Part shown: positions 7,593 through 16,703 of the stretch, in pieces
Numbering within the stretch: the stretch's first letter is position 1
Layout: every line of letters starts with the position of its first letter
Source: CADEED01 sp039930985
GTDB lineage: Bacteria; Pseudomonadota; Gammaproteobacteria; Steroidobacterales; Steroidobacteraceae
Length of the DNA stretch: 60,958 nt
Assembly: GCA_039930985.1 (NCBI GenBank)
Contig: JBDTSV010000020.1
Coordinates: 1 to 60,958, forward strand
Reading direction: 5' to 3'
The notes under the pieces: generated by a model
Databases searched by the model: none
Told to the model about the DNA's origin: nothing
The model's input: only the letters and a program-made list of their open reading frames with translations
Made by a program: the position numbers and the translations under genes

Positions 7593-8360
7593 TCAGTACC
7601 AGATGTCGTAGAGCACATCGAGCACGACGCCGGTGGCGAGTGCGGTCAGCAGTACGTCGTTGCCGACGCGCACCCAGTGGTAACCATACGGCGGTTCATA
7701 GAGCCGGTACGGGCGCCAGTCATAGACGATGTACGAGCTGCTGTAGTACGAGCGCGGCAGGTAATCGCCACGGTTCCAACTGCGGTAGTGATAGCCGTAC
7801 GGCGCGCGGTAGGAACCGTAGTTGAATCTGTAGCGCGCGTAGTCGCGGCGATCATGGCGGCGGTTGTCCCAGTAGCTGGGGTGGTTCGACCAGTCGCTGC
7901 GCGGGCGATCCCAGCCGCGATTGCCGTTGAAGTTGTGGCCATTGTTGTCATGACGGTTGTTGTCATTGCGATGATCGTTCCAGTCACGGCGATCATTGTC
8001 ATGACGATTGTTGTCATTGCGATGATCGTTCCAGTCACGGCGATCATTGTCATGGTGATCATTGCGACGGTCGGGAGGTCTGCTGTAGCTCGGTGGCGCA
8101 TGATTGCCACGATCGTGCTCGTTGTAATTGAGCTGGGTGTTGCCACCGCGATGGTCGTTGCCACGGTTGTCGTTGCCACGGTTTTCGCCGCCGCGGTTTT
8201 CGCCGCCGCGGTTGTCGTGGCTGCGATCATTGCCGCGATTGTTGTCGCTGCGTACGACCCGCTCGGCGATCTGCCGGGTGGCAAACGGGGTGCCGGCGGC
8301 AAAGGCCGAGGCGCTGACCAGCAGCGAGGCGACAAGAACAAAGGTCACTGGGCGTTTCAT
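7593..8360 (-). CDS. RcnB-like secreted Asn/Asp/Arg/His-rich protein
   Basis: A 255-aa exported protein. Signal peptide: MKRPVTFVLVASLLVSASAFA. The middle is highly charged, rich in Asp, Asn, Arg and His, including two tandem 17-residue repeats (core RRDWNDHRNDNNRHDN). The last ~70 residues match the RcnB-type C-terminus (YLPRSYYSSSYIVYDW, YRLYEPPYGYHWVRVG, VVLDVLYDIWY). RcnB of E. coli is a periplasmic protein of nickel/cobalt homeostasis; a role in metal binding through the His/Asp stretch is inference. AAGGAG lies 7 bases before the ATG at 8360, and this decides the start over the longer open frame to 8486. Confidence 0.8.
   Translation of the reverse strand: MKRPVTFVLVASLLVSASAFAAGTPFATRQIAERVVRSDNNRGNDRSHDNRGGENRGGENRGNDNRGNDHRGGNTQLNYNEHDRGNHAPPSYSRPPDRRNDHHDNDRRDWNDHRNDNNRHDNDRRDWNDHRNDNNRHDNNGHNFNGNRGWDRPRSDWSNHPSYWDNRRHDRRDYARYRFNYGSYRAPYGYHYRSWNRGDYLPRSYYSSSYIVYDWRPYRLYEPPYGYHWVRVGNDVLLTALATGVVLDVLYDIWY
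7954..8055. repeat. Two 51-bp tandem repeats in the RcnB-like gene
   Basis: Copies at 7954-8004 and 8005-8055 differ at only a few bases and encode a 17-aa unit. A 51-bp period keeps the frame, so copy number could change without breaking the gene. Shorter degenerate repeats (GGTTTTCGCCGCCGC) follow near 8170-8215. Confidence 0.8.
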
Positions 8361-8505
8361 CTGAGTCTCCTTAGCGGATCCGTATCGATCCGTTGCGGGA
8401 TTGAGTATCTGCCGCCGCAGCTGAGCGTCCGCTGAACGTTTTCGTTCAGGTTCATTCAGGTTGTTCAGGTGCGAAACGCCATCCACGGCGCTGTTTCCGC
8501 GATTC

Positions 8506-10737
8506 TCAGCGCAATGGTGCCCTGGCGATTTCTATGTCATGTCCGACCTCGGCGGTGAGCTGCCGCCAATCCGCGTTTCCCACCCGATTGGTCCACAGCG
8601 GATTTCGATATCGCACGCCGGTGCGCAGCGTGTAGTCGCTCCAGAATTCCGCGGCCAAGGTGAGCTCCCGTACGGCTTCACCCTGTTCTTCGGGGCGTTT
8701 GTTCTGGCGGTACATCGCGAGTGCAGTGGCGCCGCGAATCTTCGCAGCGTAGTAGCGGCCAAGCAGCGCCATGGCGCGGATGTCTGCGAGCGTGGCGGCG
8801 AACTCGGCGTTCCGGCGTGACAACGACGAGCGCTCGAACGCCGCGAGGCTCGCGAGAGCGGCGTTGGCGCGCGCTTCGATGTTTTCCGCCACCTCGGGCG
8901 GCGGCGTGCCCTTGGGAACCTGGCCATCGCGCGCGATGGCGGCGACGTACTGGGGAATTGGAATGTTGTCCGTGCCAGGATGAACGGGTTGAGTGATGAA
9001 CGTCTCCACGCTGTGAAAGCCGCTGGCGGTTTTCGCAGGCCCTGGCCGGCTGCGGCAGGCTTCGATGTACCACTGGAAATCGAAGTCGGCCCAATGAAAG
9101 CCGGTGACGAGGGGGTAGATCATCGACGCGTCCTGCCACGCCGCCAGGAACCTGCTCGCGTCAATGCCCGGAAAGCGCTGCGCGATCAGCGCCTCGATGC
9201 GGTCGTTGCCGAGCGAAGGGTCGTAACCCATGCGCCCCCACAACAGGAAATGCAGCCAGTGCTTGTCGACCTCGAGCGTGCGCGGGGTGCGCGCGCGGCG
9301 ATCGAGAAACTCCCGGCCCCAGACCCACATGTCGGAGCCGTAGTAGTAGCCCTGGGATCTTTCGTAGGGAATGTTTTGCACGAACTCGCGCACGAAATCC
9401 GGAGCCGCCCAGCGAAACATCAGCGCATCGTCGTTGCGCAGTGTCCAGAGAGTCTTGAGGTCGCCCAGTGATTCGAGATAGCCGTGATGGAACGTTTGCG
9501 TGGTCGATGAGAGCACGTGCGCCTGCGCGTACTTGAAGCTGAAAACGAAATCGACGTTGGGTTGCGCGATGACCGGCTGGAAAGTGGCGGCGATGTCCTG
9601 CGCGCGTGATTGATGCTGACGATGGATCAACCGGAACTGGCGCGTAGGCTCGGTGCGCGCGGCGTCGAGCACGCCCTGGCCATAGGTGGCGAACGCCCAT
9701 TTCTCCTTGGCCTCGAAGCTCGCCTCGGGCATGTTCTCGCCGGTAGTGAGACCGATGCCCCGCAGCAGCGGATAGGTGCGGAACATTGCACGCACGCTGG
9801 CGCGGAAGTAGTCGATGGTCTTCGGATTGTCGACGGCGTCCGTGATGCCGTACTTGCCGTCGACGCCATAGGTGAAGACGTTCCAGGTCATGACGTAGAA
9901 GTCGATATTGCGGTCGCGCGCGTATTCCATCACGCGGCGCCAGAACGCGATTTTCTGTTCGATGGTGAGCCGGCGTACTACTTCCTTGCTGGCCAGCATC
10001 GCGGGCGTGACCAGCCCCGTGGCGTTGGTGGCGTAGTCTTCGGCGAATTTGATTTTCGAGCGCCATACGTCGGCAAGCGCCACTTCGGGATATTCCGGCA
10101 CCTTCACCATCGACGGGAACGGGTGCAGATTCCACAGCGATACATAGTTGTAGCGGTCGCGCGCCAACGCATCGAGATAGGCGCGCCAGAAGTCGAAGTC
10201 CCACACCGTGGCGATGTTGGCCTGCGCGGAGTCGCTCATGTCGGTGTAGCTCGGCGTGCGCAGATCGAGCGGAATGTTGAACTTGGTGCCGCGCATCGGC
10301 ATGTACGGATTGCGGCGCGTTTCGACCACGCCGTCGACGCCGCGAGTTCGAATCTGTTCCGCCAGTTCGAGCCCGCCGTACATGGCGCCGCCGGCATCCA
10401 CTGCCGCGACCACCAGTTCGCGCTGACTTTCGACTTTCAAAATTCGTAGCACGAAGCCCTCGGGCGCGAGTCGCGCGAATTCCGCGTCGTCGGACCGGTC
10501 GACCAGCGCGAACCTTACGACGAGGTCGTGATTCCCGACCGTGCTGACAGCGTGCCGCGCGTCGTGACGTTCGATTTTGTAATTGCGAGCGAGGAGGGCG
10601 CTCTCGACGTCCTGCGCGGCGAACGCAATCGGCGCCGAGGAAGCGTTGTACTCAACGAGTGCGCTGGCAGCCTCCGCTGTCGCGGCCATCAACAACGTGG
10701 CCAGGCCGGCGATGAATATGGTCTGACGATGCGGCAT
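8506..10737 (-). CDS. Secreted alpha-glucuronidase-like (GH67/GH20-b type) glycoside hydrolase
   Basis: A 743-aa exported protein; signal peptide MPHRQTIFIAGLATLLMA up to AEA. Residues ~30-135 look like the small alpha/beta domain that precedes GH67 and GH20 catalytic barrels (ending GGLELAEQIR). A barrel-like region follows with MRGTKFNIPLDLRTPSY, NYVSLWNLHPFP, DFYVMTWNVFTYG, GIGLTTGENMPE and SDMWVWGREFLDRR; the C-terminal ~180 residues are helical. The substrate may be a uronic-acid-containing glycan, but catalytic residues were not assigned. The start ATG at 10737 has GGGGGAGC upstream. No sugar transporter or other glycosidase is nearby. Moderate confidence in family, low in substrate. 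Confidence 0.6.
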   Translation of the reverse strand: MPHRQTIFIAGLATLLMAATAEAASALVEYNASSAPIAFAAQDVESALLARNYKIERHDARHAVSTVGNHDLVVRFALVDRSDDAEFARLAPEGFVLRILKVESQRELVVAAVDAGGAMYGGLELAEQIRTRGVDGVVETRRNPYMPMRGTKFNIPLDLRTPSYTDMSDSAQANIATVWDFDFWRAYLDALARDRYNYVSLWNLHPFPSMVKVPEYPEVALADVWRSKIKFAEDYATNATGLVTPAMLASKEVVRRLTIEQKIAFWRRVMEYARDRNIDFYVMTWNVFTYGVDGKYGITDAVDNPKTIDYFRASVRAMFRTYPLLRGIGLTTGENMPEASFEAKEKWAFATYGQGVLDAARTEPTRQFRLIHRQHQSRAQDIAATFQPVIAQPNVDFVFSFKYAQAHVLSSTTQTFHHGYLESLGDLKTLWTLRNDDALMFRWAAPDFVREFVQNIPYERSQGYYYGSDMWVWGREFLDRRARTPRTLEVDKHWLHFLLWGRMGYDPSLGNDRIEALIAQRFPGIDASRFLAAWQDASMIYPLVTGFHWADFDFQWYIEACRSRPGPAKTASGFHSVETFITQPVHPGTDNIPIPQYVAAIARDGQVPKGTPPPEVAENIEARANAALASLAAFERSSLSRRNAEFAATLADIRAMALLGRYYAAKIRGATALAMYRQNKRPEEQGEAVRELTLAAEFWSDYTLRTGVRYRNPLWTNRVGNADWRQLTAEVGHDIEIARAPLR

Positions 10738-10768
10738 TGCTCCCCCTCACTACGTCGCGGGTCGAGCG

Positions 10769-10774
10769 TACACT
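10769..10774 (+). promoter_or_regulatory. -10-like hexamer TACACT, predicted leaderless start
   Basis: TACACT ends 9 bases before the ATG at 10784 and the spacer GCGCGGCAA has no Shine-Dalgarno. Confidence 0.4.
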
Positions 10775-10783
10775 GCGCGGCAA

Positions 10784-11596
10784 ATGGAGCGTCAGCGACT
10801 TCCGGTGTATTTCATCTCCCATGGCGGCGGTCCGTGGTCGTACATGGACGCCGCCTCGCGCGCACCGTACGCGAAGCTCGAAGCGGCGCTGGGCGACATG
10901 CCGCGGCAGATCGGTGCCGTGCCGAAAGCGGTGCTCATGGTTTCCGCGCACTGGGAGGAGGACGCGTTCACTCTCACCTCGAATCCCAAGCCGCCGATGC
11001 TCTACGACTACGGCGGCTTTCCCGACTACACCTATCACATCCATTACGACGCGCCCGGCGCCCCCGCACTGGCGACGCGCGTCAAAACGATGATCGAGTC
11101 CGCGGGCTTGCCGGCGGCACTCGATGCGGAGCGCGGTTTCGATCACGGCGCCTTCACGCCGCTCCACGTCATCTATCCGGACGCCACGGTGCCGGTGGTG
11201 CAGTTATCGTTGAAAACGGGACTGGATCCGGCGACGCACCTCGCCATGGGCCGCGCCATCGCGCCGCTGCGCGACGAAGGCGTGCTGATCGTCGGCAGCG
11301 GCTTGACCTATCACAACTTACGTCAGTTCTTCAGTCCGCGCGCCTACCAGCCATCACGGGAATTCGACGCCTGGCTGAATGGCGCGTTGCTGGGCGGCAG
11401 TGCCGCCGATCGCGCCAAACTACTGGCCGCATGGGAGTCCGCGCCGTCCGCACGGGCGGCACACCCACGCGAAGAACATCTGCTGCCGCTCATGGTGGCG
11501 GTGGGCGCGGCCGGCGACGACCTGACGGAGCTGACATATCACGAGAAGGATTTTCTCGGCGGAATCACCGTCAGCAGTTTTCGTTTTTCTTCTTGA
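10784..11596 (+). CDS. ygiD: DODA-type extradiol ring-opening dioxygenase family protein
   Basis: A 270-aa cytoplasmic protein of the LigB/DODA superfamily, close in layout to E. coli YgiD (4,5-DOPA extradiol dioxygenase). Metal-binding residues are visible in SHGGGPW (His13 region), VSAHWEED, FDHGAFTPLHV and GSGLTYHNLR. YgiD-type enzymes bind zinc or iron and open catecholic rings; the true substrate here is unknown. The gene diverges from the glycosidase gene with a 46-bp gap, and its start lacks a ribosome binding site. Confidence 0.85.
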   Translation: MERQRLPVYFISHGGGPWSYMDAASRAPYAKLEAALGDMPRQIGAVPKAVLMVSAHWEEDAFTLTSNPKPPMLYDYGGFPDYTYHIHYDAPGAPALATRVKTMIESAGLPAALDAERGFDHGAFTPLHVIYPDATVPVVQLSLKTGLDPATHLAMGRAIAPLRDEGVLIVGSGLTYHNLRQFFSPRAYQPSREFDAWLNGALLGGSAADRAKLLAAWESAPSARAAHPREEHLLPLMVAVGAAGDDLTELTYHEKDFLGGITVSSFRFSS

Positions 11597-11659
11597 AATC
11601 CCCGCTATAGTCTCCACTGCCGGTACAACCAAACAAAACATCCGGCGGGGGATGCGGCC

Positions 11660-12217
11660 ATGACTGAGTGGTTTGCTTCGCACAGCGGCGTCGAACAGAT
11701 GTTCCTGCTGGCTGCCATCGTCGGCGGGCTCATCCTGCTCTTCAGACTCATTCTCATGGTCGCCGGACTCGATCATCATGGCGGCCTGGACGCGCCACAT
11801 GCCGACAGCGATGGCGGCTTCCAGGCGCTGACGATCCAGGGCATCTCATCGTTCTTCGCCATGTTCGGAGTCGTGGGGTACTCGCTGTACCACAACGCCG
11901 CGTTCGGCATGGTCACCGCGCTGCTGGCAGCGCTCGCCGCCGGCATCCTCTCCATGTGGATCATCCACAAGATTTTCCGGTCGATGCTGGGCCTGCAGTC
12001 GAGCGGCACGCTGAGTCTCGATGCCGCCGTCGGCAGCGAAGGCTCGGTGTATCTCACGGTCGGCAAAGACGGCGGCAGCGTGCAGATCAATTTCGCCAAT
12101 CGATTGCGCGAATTCGAAGCGGTGTCATCCGACGGGGCGACGCTGCCGACCGGCACCGCCATTCGCGTTCAGGGCGTGTCGGCAAACACGCTCGTCGTCG
12201 CACCCGTCGGTCGTTGA
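11660..12217 (+). CDS. NfeD/YqiJ-like membrane protein with OB-fold
   Basis: A 185-aa protein with two or three transmembrane segments in the first ~110 residues (FLLAAIVGGLILLFRLILMV, ISSFFAMFGVVGYSLY, MVTALLAALAAGILSMWII) and a C-terminal beta-barrel-like OB domain (GSEGSVYLTVGKDGG to GVSANTLVVAPVG). NfeD-like proteins are nearly always encoded next to a flotillin or stomatin, as here: the flotillin gene starts 42 bases downstream. A -10-like TATAGT lies about 50 bases upstream and GGCGGGGGA serves as a ribosome binding site. Confidence 0.85.
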   Translation: MTEWFASHSGVEQMFLLAAIVGGLILLFRLILMVAGLDHHGGLDAPHADSDGGFQALTIQGISSFFAMFGVVGYSLYHNAAFGMVTALLAALAAGILSMWIIHKIFRSMLGLQSSGTLSLDAAVGSEGSVYLTVGKDGGSVQINFANRLREFEAVSSDGATLPTGTAIRVQGVSANTLVVAPVGR

Positions 12218-12259
12218 TTCAATAGTTGTTCACGCGCGTTCGCGCGCGGAGGGTCTCGC

Positions 12260-13822
12260 ATGGATCTCACAGTCGCATTCCTGCCGGTGGTGTCGCTCAT
12301 CATTGTCGTATTCATCACCATCACGTTCCTCGCCACGCGATACAAGCGCTGCCCGTCCGACAAGATCCTGGTGGTATACGGCAAGGTGGGCAAAGGCCAG
12401 TCGGCCCTGTGTATTCATGGTGGCGGCGCCTTCATCTGGCCGCTGATCCAGGACTACACGTACATGAGCCTGACACCGCTCACGATCCCGATTCCGCTCA
12501 CCAAGGCACTGTCCCTGCAGAACATCCGCGTCAACGTGCCGAGCACGTTCACGGTGGGTGTGAGCACCGAAGAATCGATCATGAACAACGCGGCCGAGCG
12601 GCTGCTGAATCTTCCGCAAGATGACGTCGAGAGCATGGCGCGCGAAATCATCTTCGGTCAGCTGCGTCTCACGGTCGCGTCGTTGACGATCGAACAGATC
12701 AACCAGGATCGCGAAAAATTCCTCGACGCGATTCGCCGCAACGTCGCGCCCGAGCTCAACAAGATCGGCCTCTATCTGATCAACGTGAATATCACCGACA
12801 TCACCGACGAGTCCGGATACATCGAGAGCATCGGCAAGAAGGCGGCGTCCGAAGCGATCAACCAGGCCAAGGTCGATGTCTCCGACCAGGATCGCAAGGG
12901 CTCGGTGGGCGAATCCGAGCAGGTGCGCGAGCGAACCATCAAGGTCGCGCAGAACGTCGCCGAGTCGGAGAAAGGCAAGAAGCAGGCCGAGGCCGACCGG
13001 CGCGTCTACGTGCAGCAGCAGGAAGCACTGGCCACGATTGGCGAAGCCGAGGCCAACCGCGATATCCAGATCAAGGTGGCGCAGAACGAAGCCACCTCGG
13101 TGCAGGGACAGAAGCGCGCCGAGGCCGAAAAGCGCGTCTACGTCGAATCGCAGGAAGCCGAGGCCATCGCCGGTGAAAACCGCGCGAAGGCGCTGATCGC
13201 GCAGTCGAATGCAGAACTGTTCGTGCAGTCAGCGCAGGCCGCACAGCGCGGCCAGGTCGCGCAATTCGATGCCGAGGCGGAAATTCAGCGCGCACAGGCG
13301 AAAGCGGAGCTGCAGCGTTTGACGGCAGCGGAAGTGGTGCGGTCGCAGGTCGAGAAGACCAAGATCACCATCGCCGCCGAAGCCGAGGCCGAGAAAACCC
13401 GTCGCGAGGCACAGGGTGTCGCGGATGCCACGCTGCTCAAGTACGAAGCAGAGGCCAAGGGCATTCGCCAGGTGCTGGAGGCGAAGGCGCAGGGTTATCA
13501 AGCACTGGTGGCGAGTGCCAACAACGACGCTCGGGCCGCCGCCACGCTGCTGCTCACCGAGAAGCTCGAGCATCTCGTGGCGATGCAGGTCGAAGCCATC
13601 AAGGCCATCAAGATCGACAAGGTCACGGTGTGGGATTCCGGCTCCAGCGCCAACGGCAATGGCAATGGCGGCACGACCACGGCGAATTTCCTGGCCGGCA
13701 TGGTGAAGAGCCTGCCGCCGCTGCACGATGTGGCGGCAATGGCGGGGCTCGATCTGCCGAAGTTCCTGGGCGACGCGAACGTCCTGTCGAAGGTGGACGG
13801 CAACGGCGCGTTGCCGAAGTAA
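12260..13822 (+). CDS. Flotillin family protein (SPFH domain)
   Basis: A 520-aa protein like E. coli YqiK and bacterial flotillins, which organise membrane microdomains. It has an N-terminal hydrophobic anchor (residues ~5-28), an SPFH domain (~35-230; NIRVNVPSTFTVGVSTEESI), a long Glu/Ala/Gln coiled coil with repeated EAE and VYVQQQEA/VYVESQEA units (~230-450) and a Gly/Asn-rich C-terminal region (NGNGNGG). GGAGGG sits 8 bases before the ATG. Paired with the preceding NfeD-like gene in one operon. Confidence 0.93.
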   Translation: MDLTVAFLPVVSLIIVVFITITFLATRYKRCPSDKILVVYGKVGKGQSALCIHGGGAFIWPLIQDYTYMSLTPLTIPIPLTKALSLQNIRVNVPSTFTVGVSTEESIMNNAAERLLNLPQDDVESMAREIIFGQLRLTVASLTIEQINQDREKFLDAIRRNVAPELNKIGLYLINVNITDITDESGYIESIGKKAASEAINQAKVDVSDQDRKGSVGESEQVRERTIKVAQNVAESEKGKKQAEADRRVYVQQQEALATIGEAEANRDIQIKVAQNEATSVQGQKRAEAEKRVYVESQEAEAIAGENRAKALIAQSNAELFVQSAQAAQRGQVAQFDAEAEIQRAQAKAELQRLTAAEVVRSQVEKTKITIAAEAEAEKTRREAQGVADATLLKYEAEAKGIRQVLEAKAQGYQALVASANNDARAAATLLLTEKLEHLVAMQVEAIKAIKIDKVTVWDSGSSANGNGNGGTTTANFLAGMVKSLPPLHDVAAMAGLDLPKFLGDANVLSKVDGNGALPK

Positions 13823-13829
13823 ATGGTAA

Positions 13830-13846
13830 ATGGGGTCAGACCCCAT
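13830..13846. repeat. Short palindrome ATGGGGTCAGACCCCAT
   Basis: A perfect 8-bp dyad around one central A, lying between the convergent flotillin and AAA ATPase genes. The TGGGGTCAGACCCCA motif is a frequent interspersed palindrome in many proteobacterial genomes and similar to the arms of the element at 7425-7509. It might also act as a weak bidirectional terminator, though no T-run follows. Confidence 0.65.
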
Positions 13847-15351
13847 TAGTCGGCGGGGACCGTGCGTCCCGCCGCCCACTCGCGCAGCTCGTGGATCTTC
13901 TCGCCGAGCACCACCGACAAGGGTTTCGTCGCTTCGAGTTCGGTGGCGATCATCCGGGCATCGACCATTTTCTGGCCAGCGTGCGCGGTATATAGCGCCG
14001 ATACCACCGCCTGCTCGATCTCGGCGCCCGAGAAACCTTCCGTACGCGCGGCCAGCGACTTCATGTCTGCTTCCGACAGCGTCACCGCGCGTTTCTTGCA
14101 ATGAATTCCGAAAATTTCCAGGCGCGCCGCGGGCGAGGGCAGGTCGACGAAGAAAATCTCGTCGAATCGTCCCTTGCGCACGAGCTCGGGGGGCAACGCG
14201 GTGATGTCGTTGGCCGTGGCCACGATGAACACGCGCGCGCGCTGCTCCGACAACCACGTGAGGAATGAGCCCAGTACACGCCGCGAAGTACCACCGTCAC
14301 TGTCGCCGGTCGCGAGCGCCTTCTCGATTTCATCGAGCCACAGGACGCAGGGCGCCAGCGCTTCGGCCGACTCCAGCGACTCGCGCAGGTTCTTCTCCGA
14401 TTCGCCGTGCCACTTCGAGAAGATTGCGCCGAAGTCGAGCCGCACCAGTGGAACACCGAGCACACCGGCAGCGGCGCGCGCCGCCAGGCTCTTGCCGCAA
14501 CCCTGCACGCCTAACAACAACACGCCCTTGGGCGCGTCGAGCTCGGGCGCGCTGCCGTCGAAGGCCGCCTTGCGCTGCAGTATCCAGCGCCGCAGATTTC
14601 TCATGCCGCCGACCTCGGCGAAGCGCGCCGTGTCTGGCTCGAATGACAGCGTGCCGCCGCGATTCAGCAGCTGATACTTCGCGGTCATCATCGGAGTGAG
14701 GTCGTCTTCGGTGAGCGCGCCGTCGTTGAAAATGGCCTGGCGCGTGAGCCGTTCGCAGTCGTGCAGCGGCAGGCCGGCGAGGTTGTCGACGAGTTTCTCG
14801 ACCACCTTCAGGTCGACGCGCGGCATGCCACCCGTGCCCTGCGCCCATTCGCGCGCCATCTTCATGACGATGGCTTGCCGCTCCACCTTGTCGGGCATGC
14901 GCAGCGTGAAGCGCGCGGCGAGATGGTCGAGTTCCTGTGGCAGCTTGATCTCGTGGCTGATGAGCACGATGGTGCGCGCGCACTTGCTGTAGTCGTGCGC
15001 GATGTCCTTGAGCGTGCGCACGAACATCGGGTTGTCGAGATACGGGTGGAAATCGAGCAGCACGTAGATGCCGGCCATGGTGGTGGCCCTGATGTGCTTC
15101 AACAGTTGATCTGGCTGCGCCAGCGTCTTCTGCGATCCGCCGAGATCCACATCGACGCGCAGCAGCCCTTCGGTGACGGTCCACTGAAACACGCCCCAGT
15201 TCTTGCCGCGCTGAGCCTTGAGCGAGGCCTCGCGCACCAGCTCGATGACGCGCACTTCTTCGCGGCTTTCGACGACCACCAGCGCCACGCGCGAGGCAAG
15301 CAGGGTCTGCAGTTCTCCGGCGGGGGAGCTGTCGGGGGCGAGGGGTTTCAT
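13846..15351 (-). CDS. AAA+ ATPase, Ycf46-like
   Basis: A 501-aa protein with a non-ATPase N-terminal half (TLLASRVALVVVESREE, YVLLDFHPYLDNPMF, LISHEIKLP) and a C-terminal AAA+ module: Walker A GVQGCGKSLAAR, Walker B VLWLDEIEKAL, sensor/arginine finger region ATANDITALPPELVRKGRFDE written here in parts (FIVATANDI; LVRKGRFDEIF). This matches cyanobacterial/plastid Ycf46 and its bacterial relatives, whose role is poorly known. The ATG at 15351 is preferred; the frame is open further to 15426 but only by rare starts. A TAAAGT hexamer lies 11 bases upstream. Confidence 0.85.
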   Translation of the reverse strand: MKPLAPDSSPAGELQTLLASRVALVVVESREEVRVIELVREASLKAQRGKNWGVFQWTVTEGLLRVDVDLGGSQKTLAQPDQLLKHIRATTMAGIYVLLDFHPYLDNPMFVRTLKDIAHDYSKCARTIVLISHEIKLPQELDHLAARFTLRMPDKVERQAIVMKMAREWAQGTGGMPRVDLKVVEKLVDNLAGLPLHDCERLTRQAIFNDGALTEDDLTPMMTAKYQLLNRGGTLSFEPDTARFAEVGGMRNLRRWILQRKAAFDGSAPELDAPKGVLLLGVQGCGKSLAARAAAGVLGVPLVRLDFGAIFSKWHGESEKNLRESLESAEALAPCVLWLDEIEKALATGDSDGGTSRRVLGSFLTWLSEQRARVFIVATANDITALPPELVRKGRFDEIFFVDLPSPAARLEIFGIHCKKRAVTLSEADMKSLAARTEGFSGAEIEQAVVSALYTAHAGQKMVDARMIATELEATKPLSVVLGEKIHELREWAAGRTVPAD

Positions 15352-15472
15352 GGACGGGGCGCACTTTAGCAAAACACCCTCGTCAGCGGCCCGGTACAGA
15401 GTCGTGTTTTGCCATGACACGGCCACCCCGCGCGCCTACAATTCGCCCCTTTTCCGCCCCGGAGCGCAAGCC

Positions 15473-16672
15473 TTGTCAACCCGCACGCGCAAGCCGCGCA
15501 CCACCCGTTCGTACATCGATCCGTTCACCGCGACGGAAATCAAACGGCTGGTGGCGGAGTTCGGCTCGCCTCTGCTCATCGTCGACTGCCAGCGTGTGCG
15601 CGAGCAGTACCGCAAGCTGCACAAGGCGCTGCCGGGAGTGGATCTGCATTACGCCCTAAAGCCGCTGCCGCATCCGGCCGTGGTGCAGACCATCGTCGAG
15701 CTGGGCGGATGGTTAGACCTGGCGACCACCGGCGAAACGCAGCTCGTCACGCAGCTCGGTATCGACCCGGCGCGCTGCATCCATACGCATCCCATCAAGC
15801 GCGACATCGACATCCGCAACGCGCTGCACCTGGGGGTCAGGATCTTCGTCGCCGACAACCCGGACGAAGTGCGCAAGTTCGAGCCGTATCGCGATCAGTG
15901 CGAGCTGCTGCTGCGCGTATCGTTCCGCTCGCCGGGTGCTGTGTGCGATCTGTCGCGCAAGTTCGGCGTGGATCCCGAAGATCTCATCGAGCTCGCCCGC
16001 CTGGCGCGCAAGCTCGCCATTCCGGTGCGCGGGCTGTCATTCCACGTGGGTTCGCAGGCGGCGGACGCCGGCAAGCACGTCGAGGCCATCGAGGCCTGCG
16101 GCAAGCTGATCGCCTCGGCCAAGCGCGAGAAGTTAGGCGTGCTCGACACGCTCGACATCGGTGGCGGCTTTCCCATCGAATACTCGCAAAAGGTCGCTGA
16201 CATCGGCCGCTTCTGCGCGCCCATCCGCGCCGCGCTCGCCGGGTTGCCGAAGAAGCTGCGCATCATCGCCGAGCCGGGGAGATACATTTCCGGTCCCTCC
16301 GCCATCGGCGTGTCGTCGGTCATGGGCCGGGCACGGCGCGAGGGCCACTGGTGGTATTACCTCGACGATGGCCTGTACGGTTCCTACAGCGGGCAGCTCT
16401 TCGACCACGCGAAATATCCGGTCGAGTCGCTGCGACAGAGCGACGAGAAGTTCCCCTCGGTGCTCGCCGGACCCACCTGCGACAGCATCGATGTGATCGC
16501 CGAAAACCTCATGTTGCCGGCGTTGAAGGCGGGCGACCTGGTGGTCGGGCGGGCGATGGGCGCCTACACGTGGGCGAGCGCCTCCGAATTCAACTTCTTC
16601 CCTAAGGCGACGGTGGTTTCCGTCAATCGCACGCCCGGGGACACCGGCTCTGTGATTCCGCTTCCGTTTTGA
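15473..16672 (+). CDS. Type III PLP-dependent decarboxylase (ornithine/lysine decarboxylase-like)
   Basis: A 399-aa alanine-racemase-fold decarboxylase. PLP lysine in LHYALKPLPHP, glycine loop DIGGGFPIEY, phosphate-binding EPGRYI, and the ODC-type catalytic cysteine in GPTCDSIDVI. The GPTCD motif and absence of a meso-DAP carboxylate signature favour ornithine (or lysine) decarboxylase, giving putrescine or cadaverine. TTG 15473 is chosen because GGAG lies 8 bases upstream and the next start is far inside the domain; a -10-like TACAAT occurs at 15437. Diverges from the AAA ATPase gene. Confidence 0.88.
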   Translation: MSTRTRKPRTTRSYIDPFTATEIKRLVAEFGSPLLIVDCQRVREQYRKLHKALPGVDLHYALKPLPHPAVVQTIVELGGWLDLATTGETQLVTQLGIDPARCIHTHPIKRDIDIRNALHLGVRIFVADNPDEVRKFEPYRDQCELLLRVSFRSPGAVCDLSRKFGVDPEDLIELARLARKLAIPVRGLSFHVGSQAADAGKHVEAIEACGKLIASAKREKLGVLDTLDIGGGFPIEYSQKVADIGRFCAPIRAALAGLPKKLRIIAEPGRYISGPSAIGVSSVMGRARREGHWWYYLDDGLYGSYSGQLFDHAKYPVESLRQSDEKFPSVLAGPTCDSIDVIAENLMLPALKAGDLVVGRAMGAYTWASASEFNFFPKATVVSVNRTPGDTGSVIPLPF

Positions 16673-16703
16673 GCCTTGCTGGGATTGTTTGCGCGGGCGC
16701 AAT

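Noticed and set aside
7954..8055. Possible CRISPR-like repeats
   Set aside because: Contiguous 51-bp units without spacers, in frame inside a protein gene; no cas genes anywhere in the window.
7581..8435. Hydrophobic 284-aa plus-strand ORF rich in VIVMTIVVIAMIV
   Set aside because: It is the complement of the repeat-rich RcnB-like gene, which has a signal peptide, ribosome binding site and family C-terminus; the hydrophobicity is an artefact of the repeats.
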